The notes under the pieces: generated by a model
The model's database searches: none
What the model was told of the DNA's origin: nothing
The model's input: only the letters and a program-made list of their open reading frames with translations
Source of the DNA: Gavia stellata
Taxonomy: Eukaryota; Chordata; Aves; Gaviiformes; Gaviidae
DNA length: 64,000 bases
Assembly (NCBI RefSeq): GCF_030936135.1
Contig: NC_082610.1
Span: 21,834,428 to 21,898,427, forward strand
Direction of reading: 5' to 3'
Translations under genes and position numbers: made by a program
Shown: positions 42,493 through 54,554 of the stretch, piece by piece
Numbering within the stretch: the first letter of the stretch is position 1
How the letters are laid out: each line of letters begins with the position of its first letter

Positions 42493-44956
42493 TAGGACCT
42501 GGCCCCTCTGCGCACAAAGGAGGGCGGGCGGCATTTTCCCCCAGAACAACGAGAAGACAAAGATGGGTTCCAAGCCATGCGCAAGAGAACCAAGTGACCT
42601 CTTCTGTACAAGTGGGTTTGCTGCTAGAAGAAACCAGACCGAGCTGGCTGAAAGCGGCAAAGTTGCAACAAAACTGTGCAAACAGCTATTAAATATTTCA
42701 CCCCCACCTTGACATTCCTCTTCAAGACTGCCCTCAGAAATGGCCGGGGGGTCATATGGAGCTGTGAGCAGCCCCGGCCCACGCAGCACCCTCTGCACAG
42801 CAGAAGGAGCCTGCCCTGCCGGTGCTTGCTCTTCCCAGCCACAGCTGCTCCCCAAAATGCTGCGGGCGGCTCCCCGGGCAGGCTGAGTGCTGACCCTGGC
42901 AGGCGGCAGAGCCCCTGCCCCAGCACACAGCCCCCTGGGGCATAGGGACCCTGCTTGGAAGGACTGTCCTGGGCAGCCCTGGGTGCACAGCCAGCTTCAC
43001 GCCCCGCATCAGCCGTACCCGGGAGAAGGCAGCTCTCATGGCCTGTCCCTCTGACGATGCAGTAGGGAAGCCGTGCTCAGCAGCACGTCTTCCGGCAACC
43101 TGGATAAACTGTGAGGCTTGTTCAGACAGATGCCTTGGATGTACTGGATTTTGGAGAGCCCTCCGGGATATTCATGTGCACTGCCCTGCAGCCAGCATCT
43201 TACCATGTAAAGACCTGTGAAGATTTCTCCCACCCTGGGAGCTCGGCTGTCCTGCCGCTAACCTCTCTCTGCGTCGCTCCGCTCCCCTCGCTGCCTGCAG
43301 GCAGTGCCCTCAGCCCTGCTGCGCTTTGCAGGGCAGCTGCTCCTGGGCAGAGCTGTCTCTCGCAAGCAATGCCCGCTTGCTATGAGCTGCCTCCGTCCCT
43401 GGAGCCCAGCCCAGCTCAGGAGCAGAGGCCCAGCCCAAGGCGTCACTTGCTCTGCCCCTTCTGGGCTCCCTGGAGATGTCCCAGGGGCTCCAGGGCTGAC
43501 AGCTCCTGAAAGGCAGCAGAGTCACCCTTGGGGAAGGGACTTTTGAGCTGACTGCGCTAGTCACCGATTGTCCCTCTCTGAAGAGTGGAGAGAGACCGAT
43601 TCCAAAAGCATGGTTTGTCCTTCCACAGCATGGCCGTCTATGGGAGCTGTAAACGTTCCCCTCTGGACACGGATATTCTTGAGCCGAAACAAAAAGAACA
43701 TGCAGGCCGTGACAGGGAGCTGTTGGTTGGCCCTTGTGCCAGGCGGGGATTCAGCTGAAGCAATGCAGACATCTCATCCCCAGCTGGAAGCCCTCGGGAG
43801 GAAGCAGCATTCAGCTCCCCCCATGCAGCCCACAGACCCCCACTGTTAAGGGGTGTCAAGCCTGGCCACCACTTCCAGCCACTCCGGCCCAGCACCCCCT
43901 CGTGCCATGCCGCTGGAGCCCAGTACAGACCAGGAGCACCCAGTAGAGTTCTGCCTGGCTGCTGGAGCCCAGCCCGGTGCCAGGGGACCTGGAGCCTTTG
44001 CCCAGGCTGAGGGATGCAGCCACTTTTCCGCGTGCAGCTGTTACTTGTAGCGAAGCTGAGCGTGCATCCCAGACATTCACACGCACAGACGCACAGACGC
44101 ACGGACGTGGACACGCAGAGGACACTGACACGGCCAGTCACACAGACTGCCACAGATGAGGCGCTGCCGTCAACAGCACCCACACGCAGGACTCACATAA
44201 AACACAAACAGAGGCGGCCATGCCCCCTCCTCCTCGTGGGCTGCCAGAGGCAGGAGGCCGCTAGTGTAGGCACACCCACACACACACATGCCCACACGAC
44301 ACTCTCTACCTTCACAAGCGCACGCATGTGCATGGGTCCCCTGAGTACTGGCAGAGCCCCCCTTGGTCCCCCGGTACCCCTGCCCGGACCCCGGCCCTCT
44401 GACCCATCCCACGGGTCCCCTACTCGCTGCCTGGTCCCTCTAGGTGCTCCCTGCAAACATTCAGCACTCCCACATCTGTCCCGCAGGCACCCAACACTCG
44501 CCCGTCTCCCCAGGTGCCAGCGTGGGCCCTCTGCCTGCCTTATATCCCAGTCCGGACGCGAGGCCCCGCCTAGTCACCAGCTGCTCCAGCTTGAAGTTTG
44601 CTGGTGAAATCACACGCACACCCCCTGCACCCCGGGTTTGGGGAAGATGCAGACACTCACAGAGCCTCTTACTTGCCTCCCTTGTGCTGGTCCCCCCCTG
44701 AGGTGGTTTTCAGGACACACACCGTTCCCAGCCCCGTGCCTGCTGGCCGAGACCCCCACTCGCTCTAGTAGCTGCACCGGGACCCATACCAGTAGCTGGC
44801 ACCACAAGCCAGGGCTGCCTACACCCCCTGCTTGGCTGCGGTAGCTGGCAGCCAGTCCACCCACGCCAGCTCCCCCTGTAACCGGCACATCGTCCTTCCA
44901 GTTCCCACACACATGGCTTGAGAGTGAGATGACACAGAGAGATCGTTCAGGAAAAA
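42493..44956. other. Spacer 8, no convincing gene
   Basis: Same layout. It carries the 3-bp GCAGCC deletion (near 44019) and CCTTATATCC at 44538-44547, the combination seen in spacer 5 some 14.5 kb away. A private CAGACATTC replaces CAGAGATTC near 44071. Confidence 0.8.
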
Positions 44957-45004
44957 TTTAATAAGAAGGTATAAGAAGACAGGACAGACAGCATCTGTGT
45001 CCTG

Positions 45005-47095
45005 CTACCAATCACTTGTCCCTGGAGAGTCTCCGCTGGCATCAGGTTGTCCCTCATCTGAAACTTCTTCAACAAGATTAGAGGGGACGAATCCTCTTGT
45101 GCCGTCGGTCAGCTCTCCCACATACCAACCGTCTTCATCCACGTCTCCAAAGACGTACACGTATTGTCCAGCAACTAGAGGAAGCTCTAGTTCAGGCCGC
45201 TCGTTGGGACCATCGAAAGGATCATAGCTGTATCGAGCTATGAACGCTCGAAGCTCTGCCGGTTGTTTTCTCATCGCCTCCAGCAGGAGGGACTCCTTGT
45301 CTGCTACCAGGTTAGCCTGGCACGGCCTGGAAACGCTACGCTTGGATCTTGCTCTTTCCAGCCGTTCCAGTTCCTGAAATAGCTGCTGGCGTTGTTCCTT
45401 TAGCTTCTCATACCGATCATTCAGTTCAATCAGCTGGGCTCGAAACAGTAGCAGGGTTTCTTGGAGTTCCCTCTGCAAGCACGCGCCTTCCTCTTCTTTC
45501 CTCTGGAGCGCTAGCTTGGCCTCCTCATGTTCCTTCTCCAGCTGTTGACTTCTTTCTGCCATTTCTCTCATGGCTTTCAGTTCACGCTCTGCCTCTTCCA
45601 GTTGGCTTTGAAGACAGACGTTTCTTTGGATGGCAGAATCTCGCTCGCCTGCCACTCGTGCTAGTAGTCCTTTCAGGTCAAGGTTTTCCGCTTGAACCTC
45701 TTCTGTCAAAGCCATCTGCCCATGGAGGCGAGCATTTTCTTGAGCCAGGCGGGTGTTTCCATTTGTCATCTCCGTGAGCTGCACCTGTAACTGCTCACGA
45801 GTTCGGCTGTGGGTGCTCACATCATAGGAGCCCTCTTCGTCTGCAGCCACTTGGGCCTGAAGCTCCACAGCTGCCTTCCGTGAGGAGTCGTCCTGCTTGT
45901 CCTGAGCCAGCAAAGCTCCATCAGCCTCTCCTGTTTCTCCATCGCTCTGCTGAGGAAACGATGCCACACGCAGTTCCTCAGTAGAGCGTTGGATGGGCAG
46001 TGGCACTCGAGTATTGATCAGGCGATTGCTGGCCACCTGCAGTTGCCTGGATCTTTCTTCCAGCCGCGAGGCGAGGCCAGCTAGTTGAGCACTTTTCTGC
46101 CGCAGCCAATCTGCCTCCTTGCGGGCTTCTGGAGAGCCTTTCTTTTTCAGGAGGCGGCTCTCCATCTCAAGGGCCCTCTCTTGCCTCTCCAGGTCTTCCA
46201 GAAGATGCTGCAGGTGGGTGTTCTGCTCCAGGAGCTGGCTGCACGTGCTGCCAAGCAGCACCAAGTCTTCCGCCTCTGGCACCTGGAGCTGAGCATCTGC
46301 CACTGCCTTGCATGTTGTTTGCTGCCCAGCACTGTGGCTTTCGGGCAGTCTTTCCTGTAGTGCCGCCAGGGCCCGGGGCCCGTTACTGCCAGAAGAGCAG
46401 GAGCTCTGCATCTCCTGATGGCCCTGGTGCGCAGGAGGGCCTTCGGGCTGGGCCGTGCTGGGGGAGGCGGGCAGCTCGCCCTCCAACTGCTGCAGGATGT
46501 ATTTGGTGAAGAGTGTCCTCTCCAGCTGCAGCTGGTTCTGGAGGTGGCGGATGCGGGCGGGCTGGTAGCCATCTCTCTCCCAGCAGAGCTTGCTGAGGAC
46601 ATCCTGGAGCTTGCTCCGGGCCTCCCTGCCGCTGCTGCTGGGCCTCACCATCTCCTCGGCCAGCTGCTGCTGCAGGGCCCGCGTCTGGCCAAGGGCGGTG
46701 GTGCACTCGTGCCGCAGCAGCTCCTGTTCCTCGCGGAGCTCAGCCTCCTTCCAGCGCAGCAGCTGGCGGGTCTCCACCACCCGCTGCCGCTGGTTCAACT
46801 CCAGAAGCCGCTGCACCTCCTGAGCCTGTCGCTGCTCCCACTCGGACTGGAGCCGCTCTGCCAGGAGCTGCTGCTCCCTGCCCAAAGCCGCCTTCAGCTC
46901 CCGCGTTTCGGTAGCGAAGCAGCGGCGCAGCTCCTGGGTGCGGTGCCGCTCTTCCTCCAGCTCAGCCCGTAGCGCTTCCAGCTCCCGCCTCTGCTCCTCC
47001 TTCTGCGCAAGGCTGCTGGGGGCCTGCACCGGGCCCCGGCGGGGCGAGGGGCGGCTGCGCGCCACGAGCCCCCTGCCCGCAACATCCCGCGTCAT
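45005..47095 (-). CDS. RIMBP3-like: RIMBP3-like protein, copy 8
   Basis: 696 codons, ATG at 47093-47095. Right-hand class in the C-terminal half, but with Arg193 (left-hand) beside Arg183, plus Gln143, Ser237 and Arg561. Leu549 (ETLLLF for ETLPLF) is private. The SH3 carries a silent Asp-Gly codon change near 45104, shared with copies 9 and 10. Confidence 0.88.
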   Translation of the reverse strand: MTRDVAGRGLVARSRPSPRRGPVQAPSSLAQKEEQRRELEALRAELEEERHRTQELRRCFATETRELKAALGREQQLLAERLQSEWEQRQAQEVQRLLELNQRQRVVETRQLLRWKEAELREEQELLRHECTTALGQTRALQQQLAEEMVRPSSSGREARSKLQDVLSKLCWERDGYQPARIRHLQNQLQLERTLFTKYILQQLEGELPASPSTAQPEGPPAHQGHQEMQSSCSSGSNGPRALAALQERLPESHSAGQQTTCKAVADAQLQVPEAEDLVLLGSTCSQLLEQNTHLQHLLEDLERQERALEMESRLLKKKGSPEARKEADWLRQKSAQLAGLASRLEERSRQLQVASNRLINTRVPLPIQRSTEELRVASFPQQSDGETGEADGALLAQDKQDDSSRKAAVELQAQVAADEEGSYDVSTHSRTREQLQVQLTEMTNGNTRLAQENARLHGQMALTEEVQAENLDLKGLLARVAGERDSAIQRNVCLQSQLEEAERELKAMREMAERSQQLEKEHEEAKLALQRKEEEGACLQRELQETLLLFRAQLIELNDRYEKLKEQRQQLFQELERLERARSKRSVSRPCQANLVADKESLLLEAMRKQPAELRAFIARYSYDPFDGPNERPELELPLVAGQYVYVFGDVDEDGWYVGELTDGTRGFVPSNLVEEVSDEGQPDASGDSPGTSDW

Positions 47096-47198
47096 TGCGA
47101 CGGCCACCAAACGCTGCTGCCCAAGGTCAGCAAGTGTTGCGTTCCTGGGGCTGCGAAGCCAAGACAGCGTCTGCCACGGCCGGGGCGGGTGAGCGTGG

Positions 47199-47262
47199 CC
47201 TTATGTGCATGTCCTGGCCCCGAGCTCACAGTGGAGGGGAGGGGCAGCATGGCCTTATATGG
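47199..47262 (-). promoter_or_regulatory. Promoter-like block of copy 8 (single box)
   Basis: Only one intact box, at 47253-47262, one 55-bp repeat fewer than most copies. The spacing from box to ATG is unchanged, so the box nearest the gene is the one retained. Confidence 0.58.
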
Positions 47263-49733
47263 TAGGACCTGGCCCCTCTGCGCACAAAGGAGGGCGGGCG
47301 GCATTTTCCCCCAGAACAACGAGAAGACAAAGATGGGTTCCAAGCCATGCGCAAGAGAACCAAGTGACCTCTTCTGTACAAGTGGGTTTGCTGCTAGAAG
47401 AAACCAGACCGAGCTGGCTGAAAGCGGCAAAGTTGCAACAAAACTGTGCAAACAGCTATTAAATATTTCACCCCCACCTTGACATTCCTCTTCAAGACTG
47501 CCCTCAGAAATGGCCGGGGGGTCATATGGAGCTGTGAGCAGCCCCGGCCCACGCAGCACCCTCTGCACAGCAGAAGGAGCCTGCCCTGCCGGGGCTTGCT
47601 CTTCCCAGCCACAGCTGCTCCCCAAAATGCTGCGGGCGGCTCCCCGGGCAGGCTGAGTGCTGACCCTGGCAGGCGGCAGAGCCCCTGCCCCAGCACACAG
47701 CCCCCTGGGGCATAGGGACCCTGCTTGGAAGGACTGTCCTGGGCAGCCCTGGGTGCACAGCCAGCTTCACGCCCCGCATCAGCCGTACCCGGGAGAAGGC
47801 AGCTCTCATGGCCTGTCCCTCTGACGATGCAGTAGGGAAGCCGTGCTCAGCAGCACGTCTTCCGGCAACCTGGATAAACTGTGAGGCTTGTTCAGACAGA
47901 TGCCTTGGATGTACTGGATTTTGGAGAGCCCTCCGGGATATTCATGTGCACTGCCCTGCAGCCAGCATCTTACCATGTAAAGACCTGTGAAGATTTCTCC
48001 CACCCTGGGAGCTCGGCTGTCCTGCCGCTAACCTCTCTCTGCGTCGCTCCGCTCCCCTCGCTGCCTGCAGGCAGTGCCCTCAGCCCTGCTGCGCTTTGCA
48101 GGGCAGCTGCTCCTGGGCAGAGCTGTCTCTCGCAAGCAATGCCCGCTTGCTATGAGCTCCCTCCGTCCCTGGAGCCCAGCCCAGCTCAGGAGCAGAGGCC
48201 CAGCCCAAGGCGTCACTTGCTCTGCCCCTTCTGGGCTCCCTGGAGATGTCCCAGGGGCTCCAGGGCTGACAGCTCCTGAAAGGCAGCAGAGTCACCCTTG
48301 GGGAAGGGACTTTTGAGCTGACTGCGCTAGTCACCGATTGTCCCTCTCTGAAGAGTGGAGAGAGACCGATTCCAAAAGCATGGTTTGTCCTTCCACAGCA
48401 TGGCCGTCTATGGGAGCTGTAAACGTTCCCCTCTGGACACGGATATTCTTGAGCCGAAACAAAAAGAACATGCAGGCAGTGACAGGGAGCTGTTGGTTGG
48501 ACCCTGTGCCAGGCAGGGATTCAGCTGAAGCAGTGCAGGCATCTCATCCCCAGCTGGAAGCCCTCGGGAGGAAGCAGCATTCAGCTCCCCCCATGCAGCC
48601 CACAGACCCCCACTGTTAAGGGGTGTCAAGCCTGGCCACCACTTCCAGCCACTCCGGCCCAGCACCCCCTCGTGCCATGCCGCTGGAGCCCAGTACAGAC
48701 CAGGAGCACCCAGTAGAGTTCTGCCTGGCTGCTGGAGCCCAGCCTGGTGCCTGGGGACCTGGAGCCTTTGCCCAGGCTGAGGGATGCAGCTGCCACTTTT
48801 CCGCGTGCAGCTGTTACTTGTAGCGAAGCTGAGCGTGCATCCCAGAGATTCACACGCACAGACGCACAGACGCACGGACGTGGACACGCAGAGGACACTG
48901 ACACGGCCAGTCACACAGACTGCCACAGATGAGGCGCTGCCGTCAACAGCACCCACACGCAGGACTCACATAAAACACAAACAGAGGCGGCCATGCCCCC
49001 TCCTCCTCGTGGGCTGCCAGAGGCAGGAGGCCGCTAGTGTAGGCACACCCACACACACACATGCCCACACGACACTCTCTACCTTCACAAGCGCACGCAT
49101 GTGCATGGGTCCCCTGAGTACTGGCAGAGCCCCCCTTGGTCCCCCGGTACCCCTGCCCGGACCCCGGCCCTCTGACCCACCCCACGGGTCCCCTACTCGC
49201 TGCCTGGTCCCTCTAGGTGCTCCCTGCAAACATTCAGCACTCCCACATCTGTCCCGCAGGCACCCAACACTCGCCCGTCTCCCCAGGTGCCAGCGTGGGC
49301 CCTCTCCCTGCCTGCCTGATATCCCAGTCCGGACGCGAGGCCCCGCCTAGTCACCAGCTGCTCCAGCTTGAAGTTTGCTGGTGAAATCACACGCACACCC
49401 CCTGCACCCCGGGTTTGGGGAAGATGCAGACACTCACAGAGCCTCTTACTTGCCTCCCTTGTGCTGGTCCCCCCCTGAGGTGGTTTTCAGGACACACACC
49501 GTTCCCAGCCCCGTGCCTGCTGGCCGAGACCCCCACTCGCTCTAGTAGCTGCACCGGGACCCATACCAGTAGCTGGCACCACAAGCCAGGGCTGCCTACA
49601 CCCCCTGCTTGGCTGCGGTAGCTGGCAGCCAGTCCACCCACGCCAGCTCCCCCTGTAACCGGCACATCGTCCTTCCAGTTCCCACACACATGGCTTGAGA
49701 GTGAGATGACACAGAGAGATCGTTCAGGAAAAA
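47263..49733. other. Spacer 9, no convincing gene
   Basis: Same layout. A 4-bp insertion near 49305 (CTCTCCCTGCCTGCCTG for CTCTGCCTGCCTG) makes this unit 4777 bp rather than 4773. Confidence 0.8.
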
Positions 49734-49781
49734 TTTAATAAGAAGGTATAAGAAGACAGGACAGACAGCATCTGTGTCCTG

Positions 49782-51872
49782 CTACCAATCACTTGTCCCT
49801 GGAGAGTCTCCGCTGGCATCAGGTTGTCCCTCATCTGAAACTTCTTCAACAAGATTAGAGGGGACGAATCCTCTTGTGCCGTCGGTCAGCTCTCCCACAT
49901 ACCAACCGTCTTCATCCACGTCTCCAAAGACGTACACGTATTGTCCAGCAACTAGAGGAAGCTCTAGTTCAGGCCGCTCGTTGGGACCATCGAAAGGATC
50001 ATAGCTGTATCGAGCTATGAACGCTCGAAGCTCTGCCGGTTGTTTTCTCATCGCCTCCAGCAGGAGGGACTCCTTGTCTGCTACCAGGTTAGCCTGGCAC
50101 GGCCTGGAAACGCTACGCTTGGATCTTGCTCTTTCCAGCCGTTCCAGTTCCTGAAATAGCTGCTGGCGTTGTTCCTTTAGCTTCTCATACCAATCATTCA
50201 GTTCAATCAGCTGGGCTCGAAACAGTGGCAGGGTTTCTTGGAGTTCCCTCTGCAAGCACGCGCCTTCCTCTTCTTTCCTCTGGAGCGCTAGCTTGGCCTC
50301 CTCATGTTCCTTCTCCAGCTGTTGACTTCTTTCTGCCATTTCTCTCATGGCTTTCAGTTCACGCTCTGCCTCTTCCAGTTGGCTTTGAAGACAGACGTTT
50401 CTTTGGATGGCAGAATCTCGCTCGCCTGCCACTCGTGCTAGTAGTCCTTTCAGGTCAAGGTTTTCCGCTTGAACCTCTTCTGTCAAAGCCATCTGCCCAT
50501 GGAGGCGAGCATTTTCTTGAGCCAGGCGGGTGTTTCCATTTGTCATCTCCGTGAGCTGCACCTGTAACTGCTCACGAGTTCGGCTGTGGGTGCTCACATC
50601 ATAGGAGCCCTCTTCGTCTGCAGCCACTTGGGCCTGAAGCTCCACAGCTGCCTTCCGTGAGGAGTCGTCCTGCTTGTCCTGAGCCAGCAAAGCTCCATCA
50701 GCCTCTCCTGTTTCTCCATCGCTCTGCTGAGGAAACGATGCCACACGCAGTTCCTCAGTAGAGCGTTGGATGGGCAGTGGCACTCGAGTATTGATCAGGC
50801 GATTGCTGGCCACCTGCAGTTGCCTGGATCTTTCTTCCAGCCGCGAGGCGAGGCCAGCTAGTTGAGCACTTTTCTGCCGCAGCCAATCTGCCTCCTTGCG
50901 GGCTTCTGGAGAGCCTTTCTTTTTCAGGAGGCGGCTCTCCATCTCAAGGGCCCTCTCTTGCCTCTCCAGGTCTTCCAGAAGATGCTGCAGGTGGGTGTTC
51001 TGCTCCAGGAGCTGGCTGCACGTGCTGCCAAGCAGCACCAAGTCTTCCGCCTCTGGCACCTGGAGCTGAGCATCTGCCACTGCCTTGCATGTTGTTTGCT
51101 GCCCAGCACTGTGGCTTTCGGGCAGTCTTTCCTGTAGTGCCGCCAGGGCCCGGGGCCCGTTACTGCCAGAAGAGCAGGAGCTCTGCATCTCCTGATGGCC
51201 CTGGTGCGCAGGAGGGCCTTCGGGCTGGGCCGTGCTGGGGGAGGCGGGCAGCTCGCCCTCCAACTGCTGCAGGATGTATTTGGTGAAGAGTGTCCTCTCC
51301 AGCTGCAGCTGGTTCTGGAGGTGGCGGATGCGGGCGGGCTGGTAGCCATCTCTCTCCCAGCAGAGCTTGCTGAGGACATCCTGGAGCTTGCTCCGGGCCT
51401 CCCTGCCGCTGCTGCTGGGCCTCACCATCTCCTCGGCCAGCTGCTGCTGCAGGGCCCGCGTCTGGCCAAGGGCGGTGGTGCACTCGTGCCGCAGCAGCTC
51501 CTGTTCCTCGCGGAGCTCAGCCTCCTTCCAGCGCAGCAGCTGGCGGGTCTCCACCACCCACTGCCGCTGGTTCAACTCCAGAAGCCGCTGCACCTCCTGA
51601 GCCTGTCGCTGCTCCCACTCGGACTGGAGCCGCTCTGCCAGGAGCTGCTGCTCCCTGCCCAAAGCCGCCTTCAGCTCCCGCGTTTCGGTAGCGAAGCAGC
51701 GGCGCAGCTCCTGGGTGCGGTGCCGCTCTTCCTCCAGCTCAGCCCGTAGCGCTTCCAGCTCCCGCCTCTGCTCCTCCTTCTGCGCAAGGCTGCTGGGGGC
51801 CTGCACCGGGCCCCGGCGGGGCGAGGGGCGGCTGCGCGCCACGAGCCCCCTGCCCGCAACATCCCGCGTCAT
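49782..51872 (-). CDS. RIMBP3-like: RIMBP3-like protein, copy 9
   Basis: 696 codons, ATG at 51870-51872. Like copy 8 (Gln143, Arg183, Arg193, Ser237, His297) but with Trp561 and Pro549. Trp105 (RQWVVE for RQRVVE) is private, a CpG-type change in the first coiled coil. Confidence 0.88.
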   Translation of the reverse strand: MTRDVAGRGLVARSRPSPRRGPVQAPSSLAQKEEQRRELEALRAELEEERHRTQELRRCFATETRELKAALGREQQLLAERLQSEWEQRQAQEVQRLLELNQRQWVVETRQLLRWKEAELREEQELLRHECTTALGQTRALQQQLAEEMVRPSSSGREARSKLQDVLSKLCWERDGYQPARIRHLQNQLQLERTLFTKYILQQLEGELPASPSTAQPEGPPAHQGHQEMQSSCSSGSNGPRALAALQERLPESHSAGQQTTCKAVADAQLQVPEAEDLVLLGSTCSQLLEQNTHLQHLLEDLERQERALEMESRLLKKKGSPEARKEADWLRQKSAQLAGLASRLEERSRQLQVASNRLINTRVPLPIQRSTEELRVASFPQQSDGETGEADGALLAQDKQDDSSRKAAVELQAQVAADEEGSYDVSTHSRTREQLQVQLTEMTNGNTRLAQENARLHGQMALTEEVQAENLDLKGLLARVAGERDSAIQRNVCLQSQLEEAERELKAMREMAERSQQLEKEHEEAKLALQRKEEEGACLQRELQETLPLFRAQLIELNDWYEKLKEQRQQLFQELERLERARSKRSVSRPCQANLVADKESLLLEAMRKQPAELRAFIARYSYDPFDGPNERPELELPLVAGQYVYVFGDVDEDGWYVGELTDGTRGFVPSNLVEEVSDEGQPDASGDSPGTSDW

Positions 51873-51975
51873 TGCGACGGCCACCAAACGCTGCTGCCCA
51901 AGGTCAGCAAGTGTTGCGTTCCTGGGGCTGCGAAGCCAAGACAGCGTCTGCCACGGCCGGGGCGGGTGAGCGTGG

Positions 51976-52039
51976 CCTTATGTGCATGTCCTGGCCCCGA
52001 GCTCACAGTGGAGGGGAGGGGCAGCATGGCCTTATATGG
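51976..52039 (-). promoter_or_regulatory. Promoter-like block of copy 9 (single box)
   Basis: One intact box at 52030-52039. With copy 8 it forms the pair of shortest promoters, consistent with duplication of a contracted unit. Confidence 0.58.
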
Positions 52040-54506
52040 TAGGACCTGGCCCCTCTGCGCACAAAGGAGGGCGGGCGGCATTTTCCCCCAGAACAACGAG
52101 AAGACAAAGATGGGTTCCAAGCCATGCGCAAGAGAACCAAGTGACCTCTTCTGTACAAGTGGGTTTGCTGCTAGAAGAAACCAGACCAAACTGGCTGAAA
52201 GCGGCAAAGTTGCAACAAAACTGTGCAAACAGCTATTAAATATTTCACCCCCACCTTGACATTCCTCTTCAAGACTGCCCTCAGAAATGGCCGGGGGGTC
52301 ATATGGAGCTGTGAGCAGCCCCGGCCCACGCAGCACCCTCTGCACAGCAGAAGGAGCCTGCCCTGCCGGGGCTTGCTCTTCCCAGCCACAGCTGCTCCCC
52401 AAAATGCTGCGGGCGGCTCCCCGGGCAGGCTGAGTGCTGACCCTGGCAGGCGGCAGAGCCCCTGCCCCAGCACACAGCCCCCTGGGGCATAGGGACCCTG
52501 CTTGGAAGGACTGTCCTGGGCAGCCCTGGGTGCACAGCCAGCTTCACGCCCCGCATCAGCCGTACCCGGGAGAAGGCAGCTCTCATGGCCTGTCCCTCTG
52601 ACGATGCAGTAGGGAAGCCGTGCTCAGCAGCACGTCTTCCGGCAACCTGGATAAACTGTGAGGCTTGTTCAGACAGATGCCTTGGATGTACTGGATTTTG
52701 GAGAGCCCTCCGGGATATTCATGTGCACTGCCCTGCAGCCAGCATCTTACCATGTAAAGACCTGTGAAGATTTCTCCCACCCTGGGAGCTCGGCTGTCCT
52801 GCCGCTAACCTCTCTCTGCGTCGCTCCGCTCCCCTCGCTGCCTGCAGGCAGTGCCCTCAGCCCTGCTGCGCTTTGCAGGGCAGCTGCTCCTGGGCAGAGC
52901 TGTCTCTCGCAAGCAATGCCCGCTTGCTATGAGCTCCCTCCGTCCCTGGAGCCCAGCCCAGCTCAGGAGCAGAGGCCCAGCCCAAGGCGTCACTTGCTCT
53001 GCCCCTTCTGGGCTCCCTGGAGATGTCCCAGGGGCTCCAGGGCTGACAGCTCCTGAAAGGCAGCAGAGTCACCCTTGGGGAAGGGACTTTTGAGCTGACT
53101 GCGCTAGTCACCGATTGTCCCTCTCTGAAGAGTGGAGAGAGACCGATTCCAAAAGCATGGTTTGTCCTTCCACAGCATGGCCGTCTATGGGAGCTGTAAA
53201 CGTTCCCCTCTGGACACGGATATTCTTGAGCCGAAACAAAAAGAACATGCAGGCAGTGACAGGGAGCTGTTGGTTGGACCCTGTGCCAGGCAGGGATTCA
53301 GCTGAAGCAGTGCAGGCATCTCATCCCCAGCTGGAAGCCCTCGGGAGGAAGCAGCATTCAGCTCCCCCCATGCAGCCCACAGACCCCCACTGTTAAGGGG
53401 TGTCAAGCCTGGCCACCACTTCCAGCCACTCCGGCCCAGCACCCCCTCGTGCCATGCCGCTGGAGCCCAGTACAGACCAGGAGCACCCAGTAGAGTTCTG
53501 CCTGGCTGCTGGAGCCCAGCCTGGTGCCTGGGGACCTGGAGCCTTTGCCCAGGCTGAGGGATGCAGCTGCCACTTTTCCGCGTGCATCTGTTACTTGTAG
53601 CGAAGCTGAGCGTGCATCCCAGAGATTCACACGCACAGACGCACAGACGCACGGACGTGGACACGCAGAGGACACTGACACGGCCAGTCACACAGACTGC
53701 CACAGATGAGGCGCTGCCGTCAACAGCACCCACACGCAGGACTCACATAAAACACAAACAGAGGCGGCCATGCCCCCTCCTCCTCGTGGGCTGCCAGAGG
53801 CAGGAGGCCGCTAGTGTAGGCACACCCACACACACACATGCCCACACGACACTCTCTACCTTCACAAGCGCACGCATGTGCATGGGTCCCCTGAGTACTG
53901 GCAGAGCCCCCCTTGGTCCCCCGGTACCCCTGCCCGGACCCCGGCCCTCTGACCCACCCCACGGGTCCCCTACTCGCTGCCTGGTCCCTCTAGGTGCTCC
54001 CTGCAAACATTCAGCACTCCCACATCTGTCCCGCAGGCACCCAACACTCGCCCGTCTCCCCAGGTGCCAGCGTGGGCCCTCTGCCTGCCTGATATCCCAG
54101 TCCGGACGCGAGGCCCCGCCTAGTCACCAGCTGCTCCAGCTTGAAGTTTGCTGGTGAAATCACACGCACACCCCCTGCACCCCGGGTTTGGGGAAGATGC
54201 AGACACTCACAGAGCCTCTTACTTGCCTCCCTTGTGCTGGTCCCCCCCTGAGGTGGTTTTCAGGACACACACCGTTCCCAGCCCCGTGCCTGCTGGCCGA
54301 GACCCCCACTCGCTCTAGTAGCTGCACCGGGACCCATACCAGTAGCTGGCACCACAAGCCAGGGCTGCCTACACCCCCTGCTTGGCTGCGGTAGCTGGCA
54401 GCCAGTCCACCCACGCCAGCTCCCCCTGTAACCGGCACATCGTCCTTCCAGTTCCCACACACATGGCTTGAGAGTGAGATGACACAGAGAGATCGTTCAG
54501 GAAAAA
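52040..54506. other. Spacer 10, no convincing gene
   Basis: Same layout, in the shortest unit of the array (4773 bp). GGGGCATAGGG near 52487 replaces GGGGCGTAGGG, shared with spacers 8 and 9. A private change GTGCATCTGTT is seen near 53583. Confidence 0.8.
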
Positions 54507-54554
54507 TTTAATAAGAAGGTATAAGAAGACAGGACAGACAGCATCTGTGTCCTG

